Positions 41,448-54,254 are shown, numbered from the stretch's first letter. The stretch: DNA of 56,970 nucleotides from Deinococcus ficus (GCF_003444775.1 NZ_CP021081.1:2745001-2801970), one strand, 5' to 3'. Translations and numbers: made by a program. The notes: generated by a model from the letters alone, not told the origin.

Positions 41448-41831
41448 TCAGGGCCGTTCCAGTACCACCACCGCCGAGGCGTGCTCCTTAGTGTGCGTGA
41501 GCGTGAGGTGCGCGACCAGCCCGCCGGCCCGCAGTTCCGCGGCGATCTCCGGCGCGAAGCCCAGCACGGGCGGCGTGAACGGGAAGGGGCCGTCCGGCGT
41601 GCGTTCGCGCTCCACCCATACGTCCCGCCAGCCGTGTGGGCGCGGCCAGACCTTCTGGAAGGCTTCCTTCGCAGCGAAGCGCGCGGCGAGGCTGGGGGCG
41701 GGGTCACTCAGGCGGGCCACATAGGCCAGTTCGGCGGGCGCGAACAGCTTCTCCGCGCGCCGGCCCTCGCGCTCCAGCATGGCGCGGATGCGGTCTATCT
41801 CGATCAGGTCGTGTCCTATGGCGACGATCAC
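41448..41831 (-). CDS. acpS: Holo-[acyl-carrier-protein] synthase
   Basis: Transfers phosphopantetheine from CoA to ACP. 127 residues: [11 protein letters not shown] with the metal-binding Asp, and the [11 protein letters not shown] motif with the Glu. The start is GTG 41831, six bases after TATGCT (41838-41843, minus strand), leaderless. C-terminal [17 protein letters not shown] is the usual strand. It converges on the small RNA candidate. Confidence 0.95.
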   Translation of the reverse strand: MIVAIGHDLIEIDRIRAMLEREGRRAEKLFAPAELAYVARLSDPAPSLAARFAAKEAFQKVWPRPHGWRDVWVERERTPDGPFPFTPPVLGFAPEIAAELRAGGLVAHLTLTHTKEHASAVVVLERP

Positions 41832-41957
41832 CCCCGCAGCATAGGCGCCCGGGCCGTCTTTAGCCCGCCTTCACAGGGTGGGCGGGGTGACCGTCCCCGC
41901 CCGAAATTCGCTTGATCTTGAACGAAATCCTGCACAGCCCCACCAGGAGGTGGCCCC

Positions 41958-42974
41958 ATGCCCGACAAGAAGGCCGAGACGACCCCCGCCCCCACGCCTG
42001 CCGATCCGGCCCCCGCCGCCCTGAACCGCCGCGACACCCTGCGCCTGCTCGGCGCGGCCGGCGTGCTCGGCGTGGCCGGCCCCCTCGCCCGCGCCCAGGG
42101 CACCACCCCTGCCGCGCCCGCCGCGGCCCCCGCCCAGGCCGGGAACCTGAACGGCAACGGCTTCTACCGCCAGAAGATCGGTGACCTGACCGTCACGGTC
42201 GTCAGTGACGGCACCGCCGCCCTGGCCGCGCTGCTGCCCACCTGGGGCGCCAACCCGGACCGGCAGGCGGATTTCGCCGCCACGCTCGCCGAGTACAGCG
42301 TGCCCGCCACGAACACCGTGAACCACTTCAACCCGGTCGTGGTGGACACCGGCAAGAACCGCGTGCTGATCGACACCGGCCGCGGCGGGGAGGCGGGGCA
42401 GCTGCTGAACAACCTGCGCCGCGCCGGCATCGACCCGGCCAGCATCGACACGGTGTTCATCACGCACGGTCACGGCGACCACATCGGCGGCCTCACGCAG
42501 GGCGGCAAGGCCACCTTCGACCGGGCCCGGCACGTGATCGGCCGCGCCGAGTTCACCTTCTGGACGTCGCAGGCCCAGCCGAACGCCGCAGTGCAGGCCA
42601 ACCTGATCGGCCTGAAAGACCGCTTCACCCTGCTCGATCCCGGCGGCGAGATCGTCCCCGGCCTGACGAGCGTCGCCACCCCCGGTCACACCGCCGGGCA
42701 CCAGAGCGTGCTGGCCGTCAGCGGAGACCAGAAGGTCATGGTCTTCGGGGACGCCGCCGGGCACTTCCTGCTGTCCCTGCGCCACCCGGGCGCGTACGTG
42801 AGCTTCGACACGGACGGCGCGCAGGCCGCCGCCACCCGCGCCCAGGTGTTCGCGCAGGCCGTCGCGGAAAAATGGTGGGTGACCGCGTACCACTTCCCCT
42901 TCCCCGCGCTGGGGCACCTGCGCAAACTGCCGGAAGGCTACGAGTACGAACCCACCGTCTGGCAGTGGAGCTGA
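41958..42974 (+). CDS. Exported metallo-beta-lactamase-fold hydrolase
   Basis: 338 residues. A Tat-like signal (LNRRDTLRLLGAAGVLGVAG) precedes an Ala/Pro linker and the MBL domain: VVVDTGKNRVLIDTGRGG, the zinc motif THGHGDHIGGL, TPGHTAGHQS and GDAAGH. Secreted MBL proteins of this type hydrolyse lactones, sulfate esters or quorum signals; no closer call is justified. ATG follows AGGAGGTGG. Confidence 0.88.
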   Translation: MPDKKAETTPAPTPADPAPAALNRRDTLRLLGAAGVLGVAGPLARAQGTTPAAPAAAPAQAGNLNGNGFYRQKIGDLTVTVVSDGTAALAALLPTWGANPDRQADFAATLAEYSVPATNTVNHFNPVVVDTGKNRVLIDTGRGGEAGQLLNNLRRAGIDPASIDTVFITHGHGDHIGGLTQGGKATFDRARHVIGRAEFTFWTSQAQPNAAVQANLIGLKDRFTLLDPGGEIVPGLTSVATPGHTAGHQSVLAVSGDQKVMVFGDAAGHFLLSLRHPGAYVSFDTDGAQAAATRAQVFAQAVAEKWWVTAYHFPFPALGHLRKLPEGYEYEPTVWQWS

Positions 42975-42986
42975 CCTCTTCACCCC

Positions 42987-43024
42987 AGGACCGGGACGCT
43001 GATTGCCAGCGTCCCGGTCCTTTC
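42987..43024 (+). terminator. Terminator of the MBL gene
   Basis: 15-bp stem (42987-43001 with 43007-43021), five-base loop, followed by TTCC; 13 bases past the stop. Confidence 0.85.
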
Positions 43025-43115
43025 CATGGTTCCCACTGGGGCAAGCTGGCCCCAACAGCCTGAACTGGCCTTCAGGAACGGCGCCCGGGCTGGCAGGGCG
43101 CTTTACACTGCGCCC

Positions 43116-43814
43116 GTGACCGGCCCCACGTCCCTCTTCCCGGATCTGCGCCTGAGCACCGTGGCCGCCCTGCTCCGGGACGGCGCGGCCCGCTGGGAGG
43201 CGCTGGGGGTGACGCGGGTGCGGGTGTTCGGCTCGGTCGCGCGGGGGGAAGCGGGGCCGGCGTCCGACATTGATTTACTGGTCGATTTTGTCGAGGGGTT
43301 CAGCCCCGGCCTGCTACACCTGATGAGTGTGAAGGCCGTCATGGAGGACCTGCTGGACCGCCGGGTGGACGTGGTCACGGAGGCGGGCCTGCACCCGCCG
43401 CTGCGCCGCGACATCCTGCACGACGCCGTGGACGTGAGGCACGTGCCGACCCCGCCGCCCAGCGCGCACCGGGAGAAGCGCTGGCGTTGGCGGCTGTATG
43501 ACCTGCTGGCCGCCCTGGACCGCATCGAGGCGTTCACGCGCGGCCTGACGCTGACCACCTTCCTGCGGGACGAGCAGGTGCAGGACGCCGTGCTGCTCAA
43601 CCTGCTGCGGCTGGGCGAGACGACCAAGTTCATCCCGCAGAGCGTGCAGGACACTCACCGTCAGGTGCCGTGGGCCTGCCTGCGCGACATCCGCAACCTG
43701 ATCGCCCACGACTACTTCCGGATCGACCCGGCGCTGGTGTGGGTGACGGTCCGGGAGGACCTGCCGGCCATCCGCGTGGCATTGCAGGCCCTTGCAGACA
43801 CCACGCCCGAATAA
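43116..43814 (+). CDS. Fused MntA-HepT: nucleotidyltransferase antitoxin and HEPN toxin in one chain
   Basis: 232 residues carrying both partners of the MntA/HepT system. Residues ~14-105: minimal nucleotidyltransferase with GSVARGEAGPASDIDLLVDF (Gly39, Ser40, Asp51, Asp53) and the third acid Asp85 in RRVDVV. Residues ~120-228: HepT-type HEPN domain with the RX4HXY motif RNLIAHDY (Arg193, His198, Tyr200) and a full helical frame (VQDAVLLNLLRLGETTKFI, VPWACLRDIRN, VREDLP). In two-gene systems MntA adenylylates that Tyr to block the RNase. Here all residues are intact. GTG start six bases after TACACT (43104-43109), leaderless. Confidence 0.88.
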   Translation: MTGPTSLFPDLRLSTVAALLRDGAARWEALGVTRVRVFGSVARGEAGPASDIDLLVDFVEGFSPGLLHLMSVKAVMEDLLDRRVDVVTEAGLHPPLRRDILHDAVDVRHVPTPPPSAHREKRWRWRLYDLLAALDRIEAFTRGLTLTTFLRDEQVQDAVLLNLLRLGETTKFIPQSVQDTHRQVPWACLRDIRNLIAHDYFRIDPALVWVTVREDLPAIRVALQALADTTPE

Positions 43815-43816
43815 AC

Positions 43817-43844
43817 GGACCGGCCCACACATGGTGGCCGGTCC
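43817..43844. terminator. Terminator between MntA-HepT and parB
   Basis: GGACCGGCC/GGCCGGTCC 9-bp stem (43817-43825 with 43836-43844) between convergent genes. Confidence 0.65.
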
Positions 43845-43854
43845 GGAGGTCTCC

Positions 43855-44683
<829 letters not shown>

Positions 44684-44700
<17 letters not shown>

Positions 44701-45448
44701 GTTGCATCACCTCGTCCGCGAGTCGCTTGTACGCCGCCGCGCCGCTGGAGAGGGGCGCAAACAGGTTGATCGGCTTGGAGAAACTGGGCGCTTCCGACAG
44801 GCGCACGTTGCGCGGCACGACCGCCCAGAACACCAGTTCCCCGAAATGCCCGCGGACCATGGTCTCGACCTCCTGCGCCAGGTTGGTGCGGCCGTCGAAC
44901 ATGGTGAGCACGATTCCCAGCACCTTCAGGCGCGGGTTCAGGCCGCCCTGCACGCGTTCCACGGTGCCCATCAGGCCGGCCAGGCCCTCCAGGGCGTAGT
45001 ACTCGGCCTGCAGGGGAATCACCAGGGCGTCCACGGCGGCGAGCACGTTCACGGTGAGCGGGCCCAGGCTGGGCGGGGCGTCCACGATGATCATGTCGTA
45101 ACCCTGAATGCTGGCGAGCAGGCGGGTCAGGGCGTCCGGGTCGTCGGCGAGTTCCACGCCGGCCCCGGCCAGGTCCGGCGTGGCCGGCAGGACGTCCAGG
45201 CCCTCCTGGGCGGAGGGACGGGTGTACTCGGCCGCTCGGGCCGGCTCGCCGAGGGCCTCGTACAGGCCGGTTTCGGCCTCCCGGGCGCCCAGGCCACTGG
45301 TGGCGTTGCCCTGGGGGTCCATGTCGATCAGCAGCACCCGCTGGCCGTCGGCAGCGAGGTACGCGGCGAGGTTCACGGCGGTGGTGGTCTTCCCCACCCC
45401 GCCCTTCTGGTTCACGACGCCCAGGGTGCGTGGCGTGCGTCTGGTCAT
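44684..45448 (-). CDS. parA: Chromosome partitioning ATPase ParA (Soj)
   Basis: 254 residues: deviant Walker [23 protein letters not shown], Walker B-like [19 protein letters not shown], and the signature [15 protein letters not shown]. Partners with ParB in segregation and origin positioning. ATG at 45448 follows AAGGAG. Ends GAAAAAATC-TAG, sharing an A6 run with the parB start. Confidence 0.95.
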
Positions 45449-45485
45449 GCGGCTCCTTGCGCGGGCCGGTGGGGGTCAGTCCGGG

Positions 45486-46220
45486 TCACTTCGCCCGCCA
45501 GAATAACGGTTTGCTGTTCGGGATGCCCACGGCCCTGGGGTACTTCTCCGGCGTGGCGGCGACCTTCTCGATCACGATCAGGGTGCGGTCGTCGCCGGTC
45601 ACGGGCAGGGTGAACGGGTCCACCTCGCGCACCGCGCCGCCCACCTCGCGGGCCGCGCGGCGCCCGGCGTTCAGTTCCTCGGGCGTGATCGGGCCCTTCT
45701 GCGCGATGAGCAGGCCGCCGGACTTGAGGAACGGCAGGGCCAGCTCGGCCAGGATGGGCAGGGCAGCCACGGCGCGCACCACCACCCGGTCGAAGGTGCC
45801 GCGCAGCTCCGGGTCGCGCCCCAACTCCTCCGCCCGGCCCGACCGCGGGGTGATCTGAGGCAGGTTCAGGGCCTCGGCAGTCGCGCGCACGTACTCGATC
45901 TTCTTGCGGGTCGCATCCACCGGCGTGATCTGCAGCTCCGGCTGCACGATCGCCAGCGGGAAGGTGGGAAAACCGCCGCCGGTGCCCAGGTCCAGCACAC
46001 GCAGGGAACCCTGGAGGTGGCCGCCGCGCAGGCAGGTGAGCGAATCCACGAAGTGTTTCAGGACGATGTCCTCTTCGGTTTTCAGAGCGGTGAGGTTGTG
46101 GCGGGCGTTGCCTTCCTGTAGCAGGCGCAGCAGGTCGGCGAAGGCGCCGAGGTGAGGGGCAGCGTCCACGCCGGTGGCCCGGGCCCCCTCGGTCAGCAGG
46201 CGGGTGGCTTCTTCATTCAC
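45486..46220 (-). CDS. rsmG: 16S rRNA (guanine-N7) methyltransferase RsmG
   Basis: 244 residues, SAM-dependent methyltransferase: [38 protein letters not shown] (motif I; usually GAGFPGIPLAI), and [15 protein letters not shown]. Also called GidB. GTG start at 46220 overlaps the TGA of the small gene before it (GTGA), so it is translated from the same message as the LAGLIDADG-like gene. 37 bases to parA. Confidence 0.95.
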   Translation of the reverse strand: MNEEATRLLTEGARATGVDAAPHLGAFADLLRLLQEGNARHNLTALKTEEDIVLKHFVDSLTCLRGGHLQGSLRVLDLGTGGGFPTFPLAIVQPELQITPVDATRKKIEYVRATAEALNLPQITPRSGRAEELGRDPELRGTFDRVVVRAVAALPILAELALPFLKSGGLLIAQKGPITPEELNAGRRAAREVGGAVREVDPFTLPVTGDDRTLIVIEKVAATPEKYPRAVGIPNSKPLFWRAK

Positions 46221-46537
46221 AGGCCGTACCTCTGTTTCATGTCGGTGTAGCGCTCGTAGACGTGCAGGTCAATGTCCTCCAGCGGCAGGGCGTCCAGGCG
46301 GGGGATCAGCTGTTCGCGCAGCGCGTCGCCGCGCACCATCCACTGGTAATAGTGCCGGCCGCCGTGGTCGTAGGGGCCGTACAGCTTCGAGCCAGGGCAC
46401 AGTGAGAGCAGGGTCTGGAACAGCCGGGCGTGCCGGGTGTGCATGCGCACCGTGATCTGCGGCTGTTTGCCGTCCCCGCCGAAGTGCCCTTCCCCGATCA
46501 GCACGCCCAGCAGCAGGCCTTCTTCAAATGACGCCAA
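46217..46537 (-). CDS. Single-motif LAGLIDADG homing-endonuclease-like protein
   Basis: 106 residues. The N-terminus [22 protein letters not shown] fits the first LAGLIDADG helix: residues 9-19 read [11 protein letters not shown] against L-A-G-x-I-D-G-E-G-x-F, with Glu16 at the catalytic acid position. The remainder ([36 protein letters not shown]) matches the alpha-beta-beta layout of the LAGLIDADG fold. TTG start at 46537, GGAGG eight bases upstream. It lies between mnmG and rsmG in the operon, not inside an intron or intein. Either a domesticated DNA-binding factor or an intron-free endonuclease. Confidence 0.72.
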   Translation of the reverse strand: MASFEEGLLLGVLIGEGHFGGDGKQPQITVRMHTRHARLFQTLLSLCPGSKLYGPYDHGGRHYYQWMVRGDALREQLIPRLDALPLEDIDLHVYERYTDMKQRYGL

Positions 46538-46563
46538 GTCTCGTCCTCCGGGTGGCGGTGTCT

Positions 46564-46592
46564 TGTTTCACCGTCAGGTTTCCCGTGAAACA
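46564..46592. repeat. parS-like element, copy 1
   Basis: 29 bases, of which the 16-mer GGTTTCCCGTGAAACA (46577-46592) matches the parS consensus TGTTTCACGTGAAACA at 14 of 16 positions. A third half-site TGTTTCAC stands at its left end (46564-46571). Identical to copy 2 except one base. Sits between mnmG and the LAGLIDADG-like gene. Confidence 0.62.
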
Positions 46593-46631
46593 TACCGCGC
46601 TCCCCAGAGGAGGTCAATCCACCAGTCGAGT

Positions 46632-46660
46632 TGTTTCACCGTCGGGTTTCCCGTGAAACA
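46632..46660. repeat. parS-like element, copy 2
   Basis: Same 29-base element as copy 1 (one base differs), 68 bases to the right. It covers the last codons of mnmG (encoding VSRETRR). Contains the 16-mer GGTTTCCCGTGAAACA (14/16 to parS) and a third half-site. Confidence 0.62.
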
Positions 46661-48462
46661 CGCTGCTCTTTCAGGTGCACCAGCAGGGCACTGATGTCCG
46701 CGTGCCGCACCCCGGAGATGCGCCCGGCCTGCGCCACGGTCTGCGGTTGCAGACGCGCCAGTGTTTCGCGCGCCTCGTTCGACAGGGCCGCCACCCGGCT
46801 GTAATCCACACCCTCCAGGCTCAGGCCCTGGGCGTGCGCCTCGGCCCGCAACTGCCGCTCGGTGCGCTCGATGTACCCGGCGTACTTCACGCGGATCTGC
46901 AGTGCCTCTCGCTCCTCGGCAGTCAGCCCGTCCACCTGAATACCCAACGCCTCCACGTCTTCCAGGCTGAATTCCGGCCGGCGTAGCCAAGCGTCTCCGG
47001 TCTGGCCCTGGGCCCGATGCGTCTCCAGCTGCCGGGTGGCGGCCGCGACCCGCGCGTACTTGGCCGTGACGGCCGTCGCCTGCTGCTCTCCCACCAGGCC
47101 CAGCTTCACCGCGTAGGGCGTCAGCCGCTCGTCGGCGTTGTCCTGCCGGACCAGCAGCCGGTGCTCCACGCGGCTGGTCATCATGCGGTACGGCTCCTGG
47201 CTGCCCTTGAACACCAGCTCATCCAGCAGCACCCCCAGGTAACTGGACTCGCGCGGGAAGGTCACCTCCTCCAGACCCTCGGCGCGGCGGGCCGCAGCCA
47301 CCCCGGCGACCAACCCCTGCGCGGCCGCCTCCTCATATCCACTGGTGCCGTTGATCTGCCCGGCCGTGAACACGCCCGGCAGGCGCCGCGACTCCATGTT
47401 CAGGGTCAGCTCGGTGGATTCCACCACGTCGTACTCCACGGCGTAGGCATACCGCTGAATCACGGCCTGCTCGAAGCCCGGCAGCGTCCGGACCAGCCCG
47501 TCCTGAAGGTGCGGGGGCAGTGAGGAGCTGAAGCCCTGCAGGTACACCTCACTCGTCTGGATGCCGTCCGGTTCCACGAACAGCAGGTGCCGGTCGTGGT
47601 GGGCGAACCGCACCACCTTGTCCTCGATGCTGGGGCAGTACCGCGGCCCCAGCCCCTCGATGTCCCCGGCGTACATGGGCGACTCATGCAGGTTCGCCTG
47701 AATCAGGGCGTGGGTGGTGGGGGTGGTGTGCGTCTGCCAGGTCGGGGATTCGCTGGCGCGCGGGCCGGGCCGGCCGGTGAACCCCCGCGGGTGCGGGTCG
47801 GCCGGGATCTCCAGCAGGTCGCTGAACCGAACAGAGTCCGCCCGGACGCGGGGGGGCGTGCCGGTCTTGTAGCGCTTCAGTGTGTGCCCGGCGCGGGCGA
47901 GCGGCGCGGACAGGAAGCGGGCCGGCGGCTCCCCCTGGCGGCCTTCCGGGCGGGACTGCCGGCCGTACCAGGTGACGGCGCGCATGAAGGTGCCGGCGGC
48001 GATCACCACGCTGCGGGCGTGGAAACGGCGCCCGTCGGTGGTGATCACCCACCAGCCGCCCCGGCCGTCGGATTCCAGGTCGGCGGCCTCGCCGCGCAGG
48101 ATGTCAATCTCTGGGTGGCCGAGAATCACGTCCTGGGCACGCTGGGCGTAGGCGTCGCGTTCGTTCTGCACGCGCAGCGATTGCACGGCCGGGCCTTTGC
48201 TGGCGTTCAGGACGCGGGTGTGGATGGCGGTGTCGTCGGCCAGCCGGCCCATCAGGCCGCCCAGGGCCTGAATCTCGAACACCAGCTGGCTCTTGCCGGG
48301 GCCGCCCACGGCCGGATTGCAGGGCATGCGGCCCACCGTGGCGGGGTTGCCGATCAGCAGGGCCACCCGCGCGGACTTGGCGGCGGCCCAGGCGGCTTCC
48401 AGGCCCGCGTGGCCGCCGCCGATCACCAGTACGTTCCAACTGTCCCTGCGGCCGCTCGTCAT
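46636..48462 (-). CDS. mnmG: tRNA uridine-5-carboxymethylaminomethyl modification enzyme MnmG (GidA)
   Basis: 608 residues: FAD-binding [65 protein letters not shown] and [19 protein letters not shown], and C-terminal helical domain. Modifies wobble uridine of several tRNAs with MnmE. ATG at 48462 has TACACT (48469-48474, minus strand) six bases upstream, leaderless. First gene of mnmG-LAGLIDADG-rsmG-parA-parB. Confidence 0.96.
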   Translation of the reverse strand: MTSGRRDSWNVLVIGGGHAGLEAAWAAAKSARVALLIGNPATVGRMPCNPAVGGPGKSQLVFEIQALGGLMGRLADDTAIHTRVLNASKGPAVQSLRVQNERDAYAQRAQDVILGHPEIDILRGEAADLESDGRGGWWVITTDGRRFHARSVVIAAGTFMRAVTWYGRQSRPEGRQGEPPARFLSAPLARAGHTLKRYKTGTPPRVRADSVRFSDLLEIPADPHPRGFTGRPGPRASESPTWQTHTTPTTHALIQANLHESPMYAGDIEGLGPRYCPSIEDKVVRFAHHDRHLLFVEPDGIQTSEVYLQGFSSSLPPHLQDGLVRTLPGFEQAVIQRYAYAVEYDVVESTELTLNMESRRLPGVFTAGQINGTSGYEEAAAQGLVAGVAAARRAEGLEEVTFPRESSYLGVLLDELVFKGSQEPYRMMTSRVEHRLLVRQDNADERLTPYAVKLGLVGEQQATAVTAKYARVAAATRQLETHRAQGQTGDAWLRRPEFSLEDVEALGIQVDGLTAEEREALQIRVKYAGYIERTERQLRAEAHAQGLSLEGVDYSRVAALSNEARETLARLQPQTVAQAGRISGVRHADISALLVHLKEQRVSRETRR

Positions 48463-48589
48463 CCGGCCAGTGTAGCGGGCAGGGGAGAGGGAACACGGTG
48501 AGGCGAGTCGGAGGTGCCAAGGCACCATAAAAAGCCTTGTTCGCCATCCCGGGACGACCGGCGTGGCGGGCGGTCTGTCGGATAACGTC

Positions 48590-48611
48590 TACAATGCCTA
48601 ACGAGTGTTAG
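48590..48611 (+). promoter_or_regulatory. Promoter -10 and TetR-like operator of the 2-oxo acid dehydrogenase operon
   Basis: TACAAT (-10, 48590-48595) followed after two bases by CTAAC-GAGT-GTTAG (48598-48611). This fits the Thermus PaaR/TetR-type pattern CNAACGNNCGTTNG except one base. A repressor there would block initiation. The regulator is not in the window. -35 is not evident. Confidence 0.5.
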
Positions 48612-48702
48612 CTCACTGCTAGACCGCCGTTCTCCGGCCCACATCCCCCCGCAGTCACCAACCGCGTCACGGGGGCCGGTTTCCCAGGAGGCTCCACCCA
48701 CC

Positions 48703-49808
<1,106 letters not shown>

Positions 49809-49812
<4 letters not shown>

Positions 49813-50828
49813 CCGCGACCAGCAAGGCCCCCGCCGCGGGCGGGGCAGGGGAGAGCCGCGTGATCACGCTGATCCAGGCGGTGAACGAGGCGATCGCCGA
49901 GGAGATGACCCGCGACAGCCGCGTCGTGCTGTTCGGCGAGGACGTCGGCGGACGCGGCGGCGTGTTCATGGCCACCGCCGGCCTGCAGGCCCAGTTCGGC
50001 AAGGACCGCGTGTTCGACACGCCCCTGAGTGAAGCCAGCATCGTGGGCGCGGCCGTGGGCATGGCCGCGCGCGGCCTGCGGCCCATCGCGGAGATCCAGT
50101 TCGCGGACTACATGGGCCCCGGCTTCGACCAGATCATCAGCCAGGCCGCGAAGATCCGCTACCGCAGCGGCGGGCAGTACACCGCGCCCATGGTGATCCG
50201 CACGCCGTCCGGCGGCGGCGTGAAGGGCGGGCACCACCACAGCCAGAGCCCCGAAGCGTACTACGCCCACACCCCCGGCCTGAAGGTCGTGATGCCCAGC
50301 ACCCCGTACGACGCCAAGGGCCTGCTCAAGGCGGCGCTGCGCGGCGAGGACCCGGTCATCTACTTCGAGCCCAAACGCCTGTACCGCGCCGCGAAGGGCG
50401 AGGTGCCTGACCACGACTACACCGTGAAGATCGGGGAGGCCGCCGTGCGCCGCGAGGGCACCGACCTGACCCTGGTCGGGTACGGCGGCGTGATGCCGGA
50501 CGTCCTGAAGGCCGCCGACGCGCTGGCCAAGGAAGGCGTGCAGGCCGAGGTGATCGACCTGCGCAGCATCGTGCCCTGGGACCAGGACTGCGTGCTGCAG
50601 AGCGTGGAGAAGACCGGCCGGGCCGTGCTTGTCAGCGAGGCGCCCCGCACCGCGAACTTCATGGGCGAGGTCGCCTACACCATCCAGGAGCGCGCCTTCG
50701 ACTATCTGACCGCGCCGGTCACGCAGGTCGCGGGCTTCGACACGCCGTACCCATACGTGCAGGACAAGGTGTTCCTGCCGGGCGCCAACCGGATCGTGAA
50801 CGCCTGCGTGCAGGTCCTGAACTATTAA
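49809..50828 (+). CDS. Branched-chain 2-oxo acid dehydrogenase E1 beta subunit
   Basis: 339 residues, transketolase-like pyrimidine fold: [107 protein letters not shown], and C-terminal [14 protein letters not shown] overlaps the E1 alpha TGA (ATGA). Confidence 0.93.
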
Positions 50829-50842
50829 AGGCCGGCCAGCGC

Positions 50843-51076
50843 GTGCGACCTGACCTGCTGCGCCCCCTGCTGGGCACCCTGGGCGTGGTGATCGGCTTCG
50901 GCCTGTACGCCGCCCTGGGGCGCCTGCCGCAGCCGTGGCCCCACCTGCTGATCGGCCTGGCGTTCGTGGTGCTGGGCATCTCGGCCTGGGTGTACGCGCG
51001 CGGCGAGCGCTGGATTCAGATCCTCGGCGCCGTGCTGGCCCTGTACGGGCTGCTGCGGGCCACCGTGCTGCACTGA
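50843..51076 (+). CDS. Small three-helix membrane protein between E1 beta and E2
   Basis: 77 residues with three hydrophobic segments (LLGTLGVVIGFGLYAAL, HLLIGLAFVVLGISAWVYA, WIQILGAVLALYGLLRATVL). No known family. GTG start 14 bases after the E1 beta stop and 58 bases before E2, all one strand, so it is part of the operon. Role unknown; membrane anchoring of the complex is one idea. Confidence 0.7.
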   Translation: MRPDLLRPLLGTLGVVIGFGLYAALGRLPQPWPHLLIGLAFVVLGISAWVYARGERWIQILGAVLALYGLLRATVLH

Positions 51077-51134
51077 TTGCAAACCCAGCCTGCTTTCCCT
51101 CCCCGACTGTTTCCCGATTCCCGAAGAGGTTCCC

Positions 51135-52628
<1,494 letters not shown>

Positions 52629-52671
52629 CCGCCCCGCCGGCCTGACCCTGCGGTCACGGCCGGCTGGACGT

Positions 52672-52706
52672 CCGGGCCCCGGGAGCACACCGCTTCCAGG
52701 GCCCGG
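52672..52706 (+). terminator. Possible terminator of the E1-E2 operon
   Basis: CCGGGCCC/GGGCCCGG 8-bp stem (52672-52679, 52699-52706), 44 bases past E2; no T run. A nested stem, GGTGGAC-G-GTCCACC (52764-52778) flanked by GGGCCG/CGGCCC (52754-52759, 52778-52783), lies further on. Either may end transcription. Confidence 0.4.
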
Positions 52707-52891
52707 CCCCGTTGGCCCCGGTTCAGCACCCCGTCAGGTTGGGCGGGTAGGGTGGGCCGTCACGGTGGACGGTCCACCGGCCCCTGCCCCTCCCGGAGGG
52801 CCCCTGGGGCGAACCCCCCGCGACAGCCCACCTGATCTCTCTGCATTCCTTGTCGCTTTTCTCACACCCTGGATTGGATACCCTGATGCCC

Positions 52892-53341
52892 ATGCTGCGC
52901 CTGCCCGCCCTGCTGACACTGCTCACGCTCCTGACCGCCGCTCCGGCGCAGGCGTTGAAGGTCATGGTCGTGGACGCCGAACTGCAGAGCACCCTCGGCT
53001 ACGGCGAGACCAGCGGCGGCCGCCTCAACCTGCAACTCGTCGGCAACTACAACGGTCCCGTGGTGCTGCTGTTCGCCCAGACCGACGCCGAGAAGAAAGC
53101 CGGCCTGTTCCCCGGCCTGCAGGCCCGCTACGACGGCACCCTGCGGGGCGGCGTGCTCTCCCTGAACGAGGGCAGCGCCAACCGCGCCAGCGCCCTGTCC
53201 TTCCCGGGCAGCGCCAACCCGGTCACGCTGGACAAGTTCCTCAAGGGCTTCAAGCTCACGCTGGGCGTGAACACCCCGGCGGTCACCCTGCCCGGCCTGA
53301 AAACCCAGGAGAACGGCAACAACAGCAACCAGAAGAAATGA
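52892..53341 (+). CDS. Exported hypothetical protein, 149 aa
   Basis: 149 residues with a signal peptide (LRLPALLTLLTLLTAAPAQA). The mature part is a small beta-rich domain (LKVMVVDAELQSTLGYGETSGGRLNLQLVGNYNGPVVLLFAQ, GVLSLNEGSANRA) ending in a charged Asn/Gln/Lys tail. No family recognised. The start ATG 52892 is seven bases after TACCCT (52879-52884), leaderless; ATG 52886 is too near the -10. Stands alone between the E2 operon and the two-component pair. Confidence 0.8.
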   Translation: MLRLPALLTLLTLLTAAPAQALKVMVVDAELQSTLGYGETSGGRLNLQLVGNYNGPVVLLFAQTDAEKKAGLFPGLQARYDGTLRGGVLSLNEGSANRASALSFPGSANPVTLDKFLKGFKLTLGVNTPAVTLPGLKTQENGNNSNQKK

Positions 53342-53347
53342 ACCGAG

Positions 53348-53377
53348 GCCGGCCCTACGCAAGGGCCGGCTTATTTC
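53348..53377 (+). terminator. Terminator of the exported protein gene
   Basis: GCCGGCCCT-ACGCA-AGGGCCGGC stem (53348-53356 with 53362-53370) then TTATTTC. Strong. Confidence 0.9.
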
Positions 53378-53563
53378 TGATGCCCGACAGGCCCCCCCTG
53401 ACCCAAGATCAGCGCAAGTTTCCCCCGGACAAGCGTGAAGGTGAGATCAGGTCGAACCTGACATCCTGATGCTCATCCACGGCCCCCTCTCCTTCCGCCC
53501 TGCACGCCGTCCGCTGCTCCTTTCAGTCCAGGCCCGCCCGCGCGGACCGTTCACGGAGGCTCC

Positions 53564-54223
53564 ATGCTCGCCCAGATCCTGATCGTAGAAGACGACCCTC
53601 ATCTCGGCCCGCTGCTGCGCGACTACCTCGCAGCGGACTACCAGGTGCACCACGCCGCCACCCTGAAAGACGCGCAGGCCTGGCTGGGCACGCACAACGC
53701 CCAGCTGATCCTGCTGGACCTGAACCTCCCCGACGGGGACGGCCTGGACCTCGTGCAGGCCCTGCGGCAGTACTCCAGCACCCCGGTGCTGGTGCTCTCG
53801 GCACGCAGCGGCGTGCAGGAGCGCGTGGCCGGCCTGAATGCCGGGGCGGACGACTACCTCACCAAGCCCTTCGCGATGCCGGAACTCGACGCCCGCATCA
53901 CGGCCCTGCTGCGCCGCACGGCGGCCGGGACCGGCGTGAATCTGGGCAACACCAGCCTGAGCACCAGCAGTCTGTTGCTTACCGTGAACGACAAGAACGT
54001 GAACCTCACCGAGCACGAGGCGCGCATCCTGGAACTGATGATGCGCACCCCGGAACGCGTGTTCTCCCGCACCGACATCGAGTCGCACCTGTACGGCTGG
54101 GAAACGCCGAACAGCAACAGCGTGGAGGTCCGGATCTCGCAGCTGCGCAAGAAGCTGGAATCGGCCGGCAGCGACCTGCGCATCCGCACCATCCGGAACG
54201 TCGGGTACGTTCTGCAATCCTGA
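53564..54223 (+). CDS. OmpR/PhoB-family response regulator
   Basis: 219 residues: receiver domain ([14 protein letters not shown], phospho-acceptor Asp52 in [15 protein letters not shown] Lys) and a winged-helix DNA-binding domain ([48 protein letters not shown]). Partner of the kinase at 54344. ATG after GGAGGCTCC. A CTCCGG-GCGA-CCGGAG hairpin with a GNRA loop (54231-54246) ends its message. Confidence 0.94.
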   Translation: MLAQILIVEDDPHLGPLLRDYLAADYQVHHAATLKDAQAWLGTHNAQLILLDLNLPDGDGLDLVQALRQYSSTPVLVLSARSGVQERVAGLNAGADDYLTKPFAMPELDARITALLRRTAAGTGVNLGNTSLSTSSLLLTVNDKNVNLTEHEARILELMMRTPERVFSRTDIESHLYGWETPNSNSVEVRISQLRKKLESAGSDLRIRTIRNVGYVLQS

Positions 54224-54254
54224 AGAAAGCCTCCGGGCGACCGGAGCGCCTGAC

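Noticed and set aside
46564..46660. CRISPR-like repeat pair
   Set aside because: Only two 29-bp copies 39 bases apart, palindromic parS half-sites, one lies in mnmG coding sequence, and no cas genes are present.
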